Origin: Archangium violaceum
Lineage (GTDB): Bacteria; Myxococcota; Myxococcia; Myxococcales; Myxococcaceae
Direction: 5' to 3'
Assembly: GCF_016859125.1 (NCBI RefSeq)
Contig: NZ_CP069338.1
Location: 4,713,501-4,777,500, forward strand
DNA length: 64,000 nucleotides
Shown one piece after another: positions 38,408-49,614 of the stretch; position 1 is the first letter of the stretch, and every line of letters starts with the position of its first letter. A program made the translations under genes and the position numbers. The notes beneath the pieces were generated by a model. That model did not search any database. It was not told where the DNA came from and saw nothing but the letters and a program-made list of their open reading frames with translations.

Positions 38408-38932
38408 CTACTCGAAGCGCTTCACCGGGTAGAGGAACGCGCTGCCTCTGACGATGGCGGTGTCCGGCTCGCTCCCGGGCCGCATCATCCCCCAACTCGT
38501 GGTTGACCCTCCCCGCGTCACCACCGTGCAGACGGAGTACGTGTGACCGTCGGGCGTGTGGGCCCGGGTGAAGCGGCCGAACACCTCCTTCTCCCCGAAG
38601 AGGATCTCCCCGGAGAAGAACGTGCCGATCGGCAGCTTTCCCCAGTTCTCGTCCAGAACCAGCGTGGCCGGGCCCGGGCGCACGGTGGTGATCGGCTCGC
38701 TCCCGGGAATCGAAACGATCCCGGACCAGTCATGGCCCGGCGCCTCGAGCTCCAACTCCTTCATGGTCCGCGCCGCGTCGGGCGGGCACTCGGCGGGGGC
38801 GGGCGTGGGCCGCACCTGTGCGGTGGTGGGACCGGCGCATCCGGCGGCGAGGGCGGTGCAGGTCAGGAGCGCTCCCGCCTTGCCGGCCGGGGTGCTCGAT
38901 TCCTTCTGGGACGTCTTCCGTGAGGTCTTCAC
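38408..38932 (-). CDS. Possible nested lipoprotein from internal GTG start
   Basis: Inside the kinase frame, GTG at 38932 is preceded by AAGGA at seven bases and begins VKTSRKTSQKESSTP, then a hydrophobic ALLTCTALAAGC. This reads as a perfect type II signal peptide, with the Cys at residue 32 of the internal product. Translation from here would give a 174-residue lipoprotein comprising the C-terminal domain (with GPATLVLDENWGKLPIGTFF). Either the two genes were fused and the old start persists, or both products are made. This is a prediction from sequence only. Confidence 0.5.
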   Translation of the reverse strand: MKTSRKTSQKESSTPAGKAGALLTCTALAAGCAGPTTAQVRPTPAPAECPPDAARTMKELELEAPGHDWSGIVSIPGSEPITTVRPGPATLVLDENWGKLPIGTFFSGEILFGEKEVFGRFTRAHTPDGHTYSVCTVVTRGGSTTSWGMMRPGSEPDTAIVRGSAFLYPVKRFE

Positions 38933-40396
38933 GTGCGTGTCCTTGGGGGGCGTCGCACGGGCGACGGGCGCAGGGGTTGCCGCCTCTCGAGGCGCTGCGC
39001 CTCCGTCACCTTCCGGCCGCTTCCTCCCGGGCGCCACTTCCTGGCTGGGGGCGGGTCCCACCTCGGGCATGGGACGGGCGGAGGTCACCGGAGAGGTCGA
39101 GCGATGAGGGGCGAGCCCGAGCATCGCCAGCCCGAGGACCAGAACCAACGCGACGCCCGCGCCCACCCACCACCGGGAGGTGCCTCGAGCGCGTGGGGGC
39201 GCGGAGACGGCCGGGGCCTCTGCTTCGCTTGCTGGCGCGGCCACCGTGGGCGGTGCCGGCGTGGCGGGCTCCTCGGCGTGCGAGGTGGGCTCGCCGCGAC
39301 GTGGGTGGCGCCGCTCGTACGCCTCCAGTCGCCGCCACCGTGCTTCTTCGTCCTCGTCCTCCAACTCCCCCTCGGCCGCCGTGGTGGCGGTGTCCGGGCC
39401 CCACGCCTCACACAGTGGCACGTCCCACGTCGCGTCCGCTCGCGCCAGGGCCTCCTCCAACGCGGCGTCCACCGCCCGGGCGTCCGGGTAGCGCGCCTCG
39501 GGTGCCTTCTCCAGCATGCGCAGGCACACGGCCGCGAGCGCCTGGGGCACGCGCGGGTTGCGCACCCGGGGTGATTCGGGCCGCTGGTGCAGGATGGCCT
39601 CTCCCAGCGCCCAGGCGTCCGCGTGCGCGTCGCCCGTCTCCTCCACCTGGAAGGGGAAGGTGCCCGTCAGCAGCCAGTAGAGCAGCACCCCGAGTGCCCA
39701 CAGATCGTCCCGGGCGCTCGCCTCGTAACGCTCGCCCTCGCGGCGCCTTCGCTTGAAGCCCTCCGCCTCGGGGCTGCGGTAGGGCGCGGTGCCCGGCAGC
39801 AGGGGGCCCGTCACCTGGTGCGCTCCGGGGAAGGTGCCCACGCCGAAGTCCACCAGCACCGGCTGCCCGTCCGCCTCGCGCACCACCACGTTGGCGCACT
39901 TCACGTCGCGGTGCACCACGCGCGCCCGGTGCACGGCCGCGAGTTGCCGCGCCAGTGCCCGCACCAGCTCCGCCACCCGCCGGGCCGACGGGTTGTGCCG
40001 CTTCGCCCACGCGTGCAGCGCCCGCCCCTGGACGTACTCCATGACGAGGTACACGAAGCGCGGCGCCTTCTCCGGCCACTCGCCATGTCCCCGCATCGCC
40101 ACCCAGCCGATGCGCCGCAACCGCAGCAGCACCTCCAACTCCCGCCACGCCCAGGCCGCCGCGCGAGGCAGGTGGATGAACTTCACCGCGTACGCCTTCC
40201 CGCTCGGACTCCTGGCCCGGTACACCGTGCCCTGACTGCCACCGCCCAGCCTCGCCTCCAGGTGCAGCCCGCCCACTCGCGTCCCGGGCAGGGGCAATTG
40301 TGGCTCCAGGGGCTCCGTGACGGCCCGCCTCCACAGCATGCGCCGTTGTACCTTCAGCCATGTCCTCGTGGACCGCTCGGCCTCGACCCCGTTCAT
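38408..40396 (-). CDS. Membrane Ser/Thr protein kinase with C-terminal secreted domain
   Basis: A 662-residue protein. The kinase domain starts near residue 40 with ARLGGGSQGTVYRA, AVKFIH, VVHRDVKCANV, VDFGVG and YRSPEA, so it is predicted active. A Pro/Ala-rich region precedes one transmembrane helix (WWVGAGVALVLVLGLAMLG). The remaining C-terminal part is predicted extracytoplasmic; it contains a second hydrophobic lipobox-like LAAGCAG followed by a conserved beta-rich domain. Start ATG 40396 follows GGAGG by eight bases. DUF2381 is the next gene 106 bp downstream. See also the nested lipoprotein entry. Confidence 0.88.
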   Translation of the reverse strand: MNGVEAERSTRTWLKVQRRMLWRRAVTEPLEPQLPLPGTRVGGLHLEARLGGGSQGTVYRARSPSGKAYAVKFIHLPRAAAWAWRELEVLLRLRRIGWVAMRGHGEWPEKAPRFVYLVMEYVQGRALHAWAKRHNPSARRVAELVRALARQLAAVHRARVVHRDVKCANVVVREADGQPVLVDFGVGTFPGAHQVTGPLLPGTAPYRSPEAEGFKRRRREGERYEASARDDLWALGVLLYWLLTGTFPFQVEETGDAHADAWALGEAILHQRPESPRVRNPRVPQALAAVCLRMLEKAPEARYPDARAVDAALEEALARADATWDVPLCEAWGPDTATTAAEGELEDEDEEARWRRLEAYERRHPRRGEPTSHAEEPATPAPPTVAAPASEAEAPAVSAPPRARGTSRWWVGAGVALVLVLGLAMLGLAPHRSTSPVTSARPMPEVGPAPSQEVAPGRKRPEGDGGAAPREAATPAPVARATPPKDTHVKTSRKTSQKESSTPAGKAGALLTCTALAAGCAGPTTAQVRPTPAPAECPPDAARTMKELELEAPGHDWSGIVSIPGSEPITTVRPGPATLVLDENWGKLPIGTFFSGEILFGEKEVFGRFTRAHTPDGHTYSVCTVVTRGGSTTSWGMMRPGSEPDTAIVRGSAFLYPVKRFE

Positions 40397-40586
40397 GTGC
40401 TCAACCTCCGAGGTGAGGCAGGGTAACATGACCCACTGATGCAGTCGGGTCCACTGTTCGTCGCTTCAACCGTCCACGGTGTGGATGCTCGTCCGTCAGG
40501 TTGTGCGAACACTCCAGGCGGCCAGGGCCATGTCGGCCGCGAGTACAGTTTTCACATCGGGGTGCGCTGCGAATCGTGGATGCACG

Positions 40587-40883
40587 ATGTCATTCTCCAT
40601 ACATATCGATGCGCCCTTGAATCCCCTGTTGGAGGAGTTGCCCGTCCACGTGCGGTCCTCCCTGCAGGAGCAGCTCCAGACCATCGCGGAGGCCGCCGAG
40701 TACCTGCCGCCGCAGGATCCCCTCTGGCGCGAAGTGGCCCAGCCGGACGGGGATGGCCTGCGGATGTATGTCGCGGGCTGCTGCGTCCGCTTTCACCTGC
40801 AGCCCGAAAACCGCCGGGTGTTCGTGGCGCAGATCGGCCGTGTGCGAATACGCCTGCCTGCTTCCCTGTCCCTGAGCCAGTGA
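40587..40883 (+). CDS. Small RelE/ParE-like protein B
   Basis: A 98-residue protein with the same plan as the 29.4-kb gene: MSFSIHIDAPLN at the start, an amphipathic helical pair, PQDPLWRE, and a beta-rich end (MYVAGCCVRFHLQPENRRVF). Homology between the two is low but length, N-terminal IHI, the PLW motif and order of elements agree. The fold call is tentative. There is no adjacent antitoxin. It is the first gene after the divergent kinase and precedes a NarL-type regulator by 174 bp. Confidence 0.5.
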   Translation: MSFSIHIDAPLNPLLEELPVHVRSSLQEQLQTIAEAAEYLPPQDPLWREVAQPDGDGLRMYVAGCCVRFHLQPENRRVFVAQIGRVRIRLPASLSLSQ

Positions 40884-40987
40884 GGCAAGTGTCCAGCCAG
40901 AACGCGCCGAATGCCTGCTGGTTGACACCTGACCGGATGAGTCTCCCTGCCATTGCACCCCGGATGGATATAGTTCGCCCAGACGGA

Positions 40988-41019
40988 GTGGGCTCCGCCC
41001 CCATGGGGTGGGCTCCGCC
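40988..41019. repeat. Direct repeat upstream of the NarL-type regulator
   Basis: GTGGGCTCCGCC occurs at 40988-40999 and again at 41008-41019, exactly 20 bp apart (about two helical turns), some 40 bp before the regulator ATG. It could be a tandem binding site. Confidence 0.5.
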
Positions 41020-41057
41020 GGGCAGGATAGGGACCTGGGAAGGGTACGGAGAGCCAC

Positions 41058-41747
41058 ATGCAGACGGGACCGCGAATCCGGATTGGCATCCTGGACGACC
41101 AACAGCTCTTCCGTGAGAGCCTGGCTGCTCTCTTCGCGAGCGCGGGTCATGAGGTGGCCGTCCAGAGCCCCGATGTGGAGGGCTTCCTGGCGCAGCTCCA
41201 GGAGTCGGCTCTGGATGTGGCCGTGGTGGATCTACGGCTCGAGCGCATGGGCAGCGCGGAAGTGGACGACGGCCTGCGCCTGGTGGCGCTGCTGAGGGAG
41301 CGGTCTCCGCGAACCCGCGTGCTCATCCTCTCGGGTCAGCGGGAGCCCGCGCAGATGGAGCGCTGCTTCCAGGCGGGAGTCGCTGGCTTCGTCAGCAAGC
41401 TCAACGTGAGCTGCGCCGAATTGGTGGCCGCCGTGGAGCAGGTGGCCCGGGGCGAGTGGGTCGTTCCGTCGGAGTTCGTGAGTCCGATGCAGGTCGCCCA
41501 GGAGGCGAGCGAGCGCGCCTCGCCGTTGGATCGGCTCACCCTGCGTGAGCGCGAGGTGCTGAGCCTGGTGGCGATCGGCGCGGACAACCTGCAGATCTCC
41601 GCCCGGCTCGGCATCACCGAGCGCACGGTGAAGGCGCACGTCTCCAATCTCTATCGCAAGCTGGGGGTGCAGAACCGCGTGGAGATGGCGATGCTGGGAT
41701 TCCAGTCCGGGCTCTCCAGCACCCCGGACGCACACCCACAGCCCTAG
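41058..41747 (+). CDS. NarL/FixJ-type response regulator
   Basis: A 229-residue two-domain regulator. Receiver: acidic DDQ near residue 14, phospho-Asp in VAVVDLRL, LILSGQ and SKLN. The C-terminal LuxR-type HTH spans about 150-215 (RLTLREREVLSLVAIGADNLQ, then LGITERTVKAHVSNLYRKLG). It should bind DNA when phosphorylated. The cognate kinase is unknown; the neighbouring FIST-kinase operon is on the other strand. Its stop overlaps the stop of the convergent receiver by sharing CTAG. Confidence 0.92.
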   Translation: MQTGPRIRIGILDDQQLFRESLAALFASAGHEVAVQSPDVEGFLAQLQESALDVAVVDLRLERMGSAEVDDGLRLVALLRERSPRTRVLILSGQREPAQMERCFQAGVAGFVSKLNVSCAELVAAVEQVARGEWVVPSEFVSPMQVAQEASERASPLDRLTLREREVLSLVAIGADNLQISARLGITERTVKAHVSNLYRKLGVQNRVEMAMLGFQSGLSSTPDAHPQP

Positions 41748-42146
41748 GGAGTGCCGCGGCTCCGCTCACGGAAGGCCGTGAGCTTCTGGATGAGCTCGGC
41801 GCCCTGGACGCTCTTGGAGAGGTAGCCGTCCGCGCCGGAGGCCCGCGCCAGCGAGCGCAGCCGCGCCTCGTCCGAGGCCGAGTAGAGGATGAACTTCGTG
41901 CGCTGGGGGGCGTAGCGGCGGGCGAGGCTCACGACCTGGTCCCCCTTGAGCGCGGGGAAGTTCACGTCCAGCAGCACCAGGTCCGGCTCCACGTTGCGCA
42001 CCAGGTTGGAGACACCCAGGGCGGAGCGGTGCGTCTGCACCTCGAAGTGCGGCGCGAGGGTGCGGCGGACGAGCTCCAGTTGAGCCGGATCATCGTCCAC
42101 CACGAGGACGAGGGCCCTGGGGGCCGGTCCCTCGGGGGGCGCGGTG

Positions 42147-42154
<8 letters not shown>
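41744..42154 (-). CDS. Single-domain response regulator (paralog B)
   Basis: A 136-residue receiver with DDD pocket, LVLLDVN phospho-Asp, LYSAS and SKSVQG. It is a close paralog of the receiver at 33.4 kb (RSALGVSNLVRN in both). The ATG at 42154 overlaps the end of the hybrid kinase gene by eight bases; a GTG two codons upstream is the alternative. It is the last gene of the FIST-hybrid kinase-receiver operon, so phosphate is likely to come from the adjacent kinase. Confidence 0.92.
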
Positions 42155-45077
<2,923 letters not shown>

Positions 45078-45080
45078 CCG

Positions 45081-46241
45081 TCAGTTTCCCCCGAACGCCA
45101 GGACCGTCAGCGTCGTATTGATGTGGAACCCCGAGTAGATCTCGAAGTGCACGTTCATTCCAGCCGCCGTGGGGGCGTGGCGCAAGGTGTCCGCCAGCTG
45201 AGCGACGGTTCCCGTGGAGCCGGCGTACCACATGCGCCCACTGCAATGGAAAAGCAGGGCGGCCTGGGGGTTGGGGACGCGGCGGGGCAGCTCCTCCTGG
45301 AAGAAGTGGCGCGTCATGCCGGCCATGTCGCCCATCTTCATGAGCTCCAGCTCGGTGCCCTCCTCCAGGAGGTTGGCGAAGAGGATGGAGCCATCGGGCA
45401 GGGGCTTCCACGGGGCGCGGATGAAGTACTCGCGGCCCACCTTGAGGGCGGTGGGGTGGACGGCGAAGCCGCGGGGCTTGCCGAACTCGAGGTCTTCCTC
45501 CGACACGCCCAGCATCTCCGCGTAGCGCGCGGCGGCCGGCTTGCCATCGATTTCCAGGGCGCGGGTGGCGCTCTCGTCGACGCGGGTGATGGTGAGGCGC
45601 TCGCCGGTGGCCTGGTACCAGTGCGAGCGGAGGGCACCCCAGGGGGCGCTCGTCTTGAAGAGGGCCACCACCACCGCGTCGGTGGTCACCTCGCCGTCCA
45701 CGTGGATGAGGGCGGACTGCTTCGCCGGATCCTGCTCGTGGTCGGCGGCGCCACCGCCCACCAGCACCAGCGTCTGGTTCTTCTCGAGGATGCCGAGCAG
45801 CAGCTCCTCCTTCTTGTAGCGGAAGCCGTCGTCGATCACGAGGCCCACGAACTGGCGCGGCTCGATGTCCGACTGGCGCACGCCCAGGTCCTGCGCGGCG
45901 CGCTTGATGGCGGAGGCGCCGGCGCCCACGGCGTCCAGGGACAGGCCGGTGCCCAGGCCCAGGCCCACCTCGAAGTCACCGGAGAGCGCGCCGAGCACCA
46001 CGCTGCCGGAGTGGATGCCCTGGTTGTCCAGCTCGCCGGCGGTGGTGGCGCCCACCAGGCGCGTGCCCGGGGGCAGCCGCTCGCGCACGGCGCGGTTGAG
46101 CGCGAGCTGATCCCTCTCGCGCGAGGCGAAGAGGGTGACGAGCCGGGGGGCCGCTCCCTCCAGCTGTCCGACGAGCTCCTCCGCGGCCGCGATGGGGTCC
46201 GCCCTGGTGGTACGGACCGTCTGCATCTTCACTCGAGCCAA
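45081..46241 (-). CDS. FIST domain sensory protein
   Basis: A 386-residue protein of the FIST_N/FIST_C type, which in other bacteria is linked to sensing small ligands such as amino acids and often sits with signalling genes. N-terminal block: PRLVTLFASRERDQLALNRA, LVGATTAGEL, VVLGALSG. C-terminal block: AALLFHCSGRMWYAGS. No enzyme or output domain is present. The TTG at 46241 has GGAGG six bases upstream; GTG 46232 and ATG 46226 are alternatives. The hybrid kinase starts three bases after the stop. Confidence 0.85.
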   Translation of the reverse strand: MARVKMQTVRTTRADPIAAAEELVGQLEGAAPRLVTLFASRERDQLALNRAVRERLPPGTRLVGATTAGELDNQGIHSGSVVLGALSGDFEVGLGLGTGLSLDAVGAGASAIKRAAQDLGVRQSDIEPRQFVGLVIDDGFRYKKEELLLGILEKNQTLVLVGGGAADHEQDPAKQSALIHVDGEVTTDAVVVALFKTSAPWGALRSHWYQATGERLTITRVDESATRALEIDGKPAAARYAEMLGVSEEDLEFGKPRGFAVHPTALKVGREYFIRAPWKPLPDGSILFANLLEEGTELELMKMGDMAGMTRHFFQEELPRRVPNPQAALLFHCSGRMWYAGSTGTVAQLADTLRHAPTAAGMNVHFEIYSGFHINTTLTVLAFGGN

Positions 46242-46271
46242 GGAGGACCTCCGGGGTAGCGGGAAGCGGCG

Positions 46272-48089
46272 CTAGAGGCCGCTGCCCGGGTGGGTTTTGT
46301 GGCAGGCGCCGGTGCACTGCTGGAAGGACTCGCGCCCACCGCCCACGTACATGCTCTCGATGGGGCCGAACTTCTCCACGTGGGACTTGGGGTAGCTCGT
46401 GTGGCACGAGAGGCAGGCGGCCTTGCTGGTGCGCTGCACGCTCTCCGGCGTCAGGTGGCAGCTGGAGCACTTCGCCTTGGGCGCGTCGAAGCGGTCCGAG
46501 CGCGCGTGGATGAAGTGGGCGCGCACGACGATGGGGCCTTCCAGCTCGAAGCCGAGCGGGGCGTGGCAGCCGGCGCACGCGGCGCGGTTGTCATTGGCGT
46601 GCAGCACGGTGGACAGCTCGCCGCCCTCGTTGTGGCAGGTGCTGCACTTGCCGGTGGTGAGCCGCGCCTCGGTGTGCTCGGGGGTGCCCACCTGGATTTC
46701 CACGGTGCGGCTGGCGGGCACGTCCTCGCCCAGGAAGACGCGGCGGCCCTTCACCGTCACCAGGTAGGTGCCGGGCTCGGCGTTCTCCGGCAGCGTGTAC
46801 GTCCACGTGTCGCTCACCGGCGCGTCCCAGCGCCCCTCCTCCGGGAAGAAGGCGCCGCCGAAGAGCTTGTTGGCGGGCGGGAAGGTCTGGAACTGGGCGA
46901 AGACACCGTCGCGCTCGAGCGTGCCGATGGTCTGCACGTCATCGGGGCCCAGGAACGCGTCCATGTCCACGATGCTGCGGATGGGCTGGATGCGCTGGGC
47001 GGGCCCGATGATCTGCGTCATCAGCATGCGCTCACGGTGCTTGCGGCGGTAGTACGTGGTGGTCGGGTCGAAGAAGGCGTTGTAGTACTGGATGCCCGGC
47101 TCATTCTGCCCGAAAACGACCTCGTTGTACGAGGGCAGGCTCCCCCGGGGATGGAGGCGCTTGCCTGCTCCGTCGCGCAGCGAGAGCTGGAAGGTGATGG
47201 CCGTGCCGGGCGCGTAGGTGCCGTCGGCGCGCGGCGGGGTGAGCGCCTGGACGTCGATGGAGAAGCCGTAGTCGTAGGAGGTCTCCTCCACCTGCTCCAC
47301 GGGGATGGTGTAGTCGGCGTGGGGGCGCAGCGACCAGCGCAGGCGCAGGGCGCGGGTGTTGGGCGACAGGGTGAACCGGGTGGCGCCGGCGCGGGCGTTG
47401 CGCACCTCGACGAGCGCCTCCTCCTCGTAGTTCCTCGCGCTCTTGCAGTCCGTGACGGAGCGGCAGTCGCGGGTCCACTGGATGGCGCGCAGCCGGCGGA
47501 TGAAGAAGTCGTCGTTGGACCTGCGCTTGTCGTCCTTGCCGATGTGCAGGGAGATGGTCCGGCCGGTGGCGCGGCCGCGGGCGTCCACCGGCTGCACGGT
47601 GAAGACGCTGGGCTGCTCCATCCACTTCGCGTCGCGGTAGAAGCGGCGGCGGGTGTAGGTGCCGTTGCCGTTGGCCAGGAGCACGGGCTCCTCGTCCGCC
47701 AGCGTCACGCCCTGCCAGGGCAGGTGCTTGAAGTCACCCGCCTTGCGCAGGCCGTCCACGCCCTCGTCCCGGGTCGCCGTCACCGTGGCGCGCAGATCCA
47801 ACTGGTTGATGAAGAAGGTCTGCCCGGCGCGCACCTTGAGGGGAACGCCCGCACCATCCTCCACCTCGAGCGCCAGTCCCACCGGCTCGGGCTGGGGGCA
47901 GGGGCGCGAGGCCGCGGCGTCCGACAGGCTCTGCGCGAGCGAGGTGGGCGCCTGGCTCTCCACCGCCTCGAGCTGCTCCGAGCAACCCGCTCCCAGCAGG
48001 GCCAGCGTCGCGAGCCACACGCGGGTCAGACGGCCCGGGGTGCGGACAGACGAGTGCGACGGCACGCAGAGTGCTTCCTTCCCGCTCAT
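46272..48089 (-). CDS. Multihaem c-type cytochrome lipoprotein
   Basis: A 605-residue predicted lipoprotein (lipobox LGAGC around 32-36). Residues 60-470 form a beta-rich extracytoplasmic region. The C-terminal 120 residues hold haem c-binding motifs CSTCH, CAGCH, CSSCH and CLSCH, plus CTGACH, a CxxxCH variant. Such proteins transfer electrons at the cell surface or periplasm; the partner is unknown. GGAGGGG lies six bases before the ATG. It lies 30 bp upstream of the FIST gene on the same strand, so it may be cotranscribed with that operon. Confidence 0.88.
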   Translation of the reverse strand: MSGKEALCVPSHSSVRTPGRLTRVWLATLALLGAGCSEQLEAVESQAPTSLAQSLSDAAASRPCPQPEPVGLALEVEDGAGVPLKVRAGQTFFINQLDLRATVTATRDEGVDGLRKAGDFKHLPWQGVTLADEEPVLLANGNGTYTRRRFYRDAKWMEQPSVFTVQPVDARGRATGRTISLHIGKDDKRRSNDDFFIRRLRAIQWTRDCRSVTDCKSARNYEEEALVEVRNARAGATRFTLSPNTRALRLRWSLRPHADYTIPVEQVEETSYDYGFSIDVQALTPPRADGTYAPGTAITFQLSLRDGAGKRLHPRGSLPSYNEVVFGQNEPGIQYYNAFFDPTTTYYRRKHRERMLMTQIIGPAQRIQPIRSIVDMDAFLGPDDVQTIGTLERDGVFAQFQTFPPANKLFGGAFFPEEGRWDAPVSDTWTYTLPENAEPGTYLVTVKGRRVFLGEDVPASRTVEIQVGTPEHTEARLTTGKCSTCHNEGGELSTVLHANDNRAACAGCHAPLGFELEGPIVVRAHFIHARSDRFDAPKAKCSSCHLTPESVQRTSKAACLSCHTSYPKSHVEKFGPIESMYVGGGRESFQQCTGACHKTHPGSGL

Positions 48090-48414
48090 GGCGGCCCCTC
48101 CTTCTGTGGTTGGGCGGTGGGCGGTGTTTCACCCGGCCCCGCTGGTTCTCGCCAGTGTTCTCCAGCCCTACCTGCCAGGTTGGAGCCGCTGGTTCGTCAA
48201 CCGTTTCCCCATCACCAGGGCTGCTGGTTGATTCGAGCAACGACAGAATAGAGGGACTGCACCTGGAATTCAATATCTAGAAGAATTCTTCACTAAACCG
48301 TGTAGTCCACTCTTGAGCATTTCATGGATACGCACTTGTACGGCCCTGTGGGCAACGTGTGGGGTTCTGTACGTGACGTGTACGGTTGGGTGAGGGGACT
48401 CATCACTTTCCCCG
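48090..48414. other. Intergenic region upstream of the cytochrome
   Basis: About 325 bp. It must contain the cytochrome promoter. It is AT-richer around 48265-48295, where two GAATTC palindromes flank a TATCTAGA core. GTACGTGACGTGTAC around 48370 is partly palindromic. No gene is seen; small frames lack ribosome sites. Confidence 0.5.
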
Positions 48415-49374
48415 TCAGCACCAGGAGTGGGAGTGGGGCAGCTCGACGGTGAAGGTGGCGCCGTGGCCGGGGTGGCTGGAGACGTGGATGGTGCCGCCGT
48501 GGGCCTGCACCAGCTGGTGGACGATGTAGAGGCCGAGCCCGGAGCCGGGCCGTCCGGTCTGACCCAGGCGCTCGAAGCGGTTGAAGATGCGGCCCTGGGC
48601 GTCGGGGGGGATGCCCATGCCGTGATCGCACACGGCGAGGCGGGCCTGGCCGCCGTCGGCGAGGACGTGCACCTCGATGGGCTGGCCCTGGCCGAACTTG
48701 AGCGCGTTGCTGAGCAGGTTGGTGGTGACGCGGTCCAGGCGTTGGCGATCCCATCGGCCGCGCACGGGGCCGCGTGCGTGGACCACGACGGAGCTGCCGA
48801 CGGCGGCGGCCTGGTCCGCGAAGCGCTCGGCCACCTCGCGCGTGAGCTCGGTCAGGTCCAGCTCCTCCAGCTCCAGGGTGAGCTGGCCGGCGGACAGGCG
48901 CGAGAGGTCCAACAGGTCCTGCACGAGCAGGCCCATGCGGCGGGCCTCGCGCTCGGCGCTGGCGAGCCCCTCCTGGGCGTGGGGCTCATGGCGGAAATGG
49001 GCGCGCAGCCGGTACAGGCGCAGCTGGAGCGCGAGCAGGGGATTGCCCAGGTCGTGCGCGGCCACGCCCACCAGCTCGAAGGCGCCCTGCACCTGCGCGC
49101 GCAGCCGGGCATTCTCCTGGACCAGGGCCGAGTTGTCCGGTTGCTCGGGGGGGAGCGTCTGGCGCAGCGTCCAGCCCATCGCGCAGCCCATGGCCAACCC
49201 GATGAATCCCGTCATCAACACCAACAGTCGCAGCTCCCGCTCCTCATCGCTCCGCACGGGCAGCGCCCCCGGTGCGAGGAGCAGCACGCCCAGCACGGTC
49301 GCCAGGAACAGGGTCATCGCGAGCAGGCTCACGCCTGCGCTACGCGCGGTCGTCGGGTGACGCGGCAGCAACAT
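48415..49374 (-). CDS. Membrane sensor histidine kinase
   Basis: A 319-residue kinase with two N-terminal transmembrane helices (SLLAMTLFLATVLGVLLLAP and LVLMTGFIGLAMGCAMGW) separated by a very short loop, then a coiled coil. The H-box reads AAHDLGNPLLAL with phospho-His in HDLGNP. ATPase motifs NLLSNALKFG, DHGMGIPPDA and GSGLGLYIV are present. With so little periplasmic sequence, sensing is likely membrane- or partner-based. No adjacent response regulator. It may be cotranscribed with the cytochrome, 325 bp downstream. Confidence 0.9.
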   Translation of the reverse strand: MLLPRHPTTARSAGVSLLAMTLFLATVLGVLLLAPGALPVRSDEERELRLLVLMTGFIGLAMGCAMGWTLRQTLPPEQPDNSALVQENARLRAQVQGAFELVGVAAHDLGNPLLALQLRLYRLRAHFRHEPHAQEGLASAEREARRMGLLVQDLLDLSRLSAGQLTLELEELDLTELTREVAERFADQAAAVGSSVVVHARGPVRGRWDRQRLDRVTTNLLSNALKFGQGQPIEVHVLADGGQARLAVCDHGMGIPPDAQGRIFNRFERLGQTGRPGSGLGLYIVHQLVQAHGGTIHVSSHPGHGATFTVELPHSHSWC

Positions 49375-49614
49375 GTGGCTCTCCCCCCCCAGCGGCCCAG
49401 AAGTTCAGGGTCGCAGGCGTGTTCCACCTTGCCTGTAGAGACCCTGTGGAGAAATCGCCCTGGTGGGCAGGCGCGTGTTGAGAGGATGACAGCGGCACCG
49501 CACCGGAGTACGAGGCCGGGCCGGAATTCCAAGGGGTTCGCGGGATGGCTGCGGGGGTGGCGCGGGGTTATGAGCGAACCCCCTTTTCTCTTTGTCGAGG
49601 GTTCGTTTTCGACC

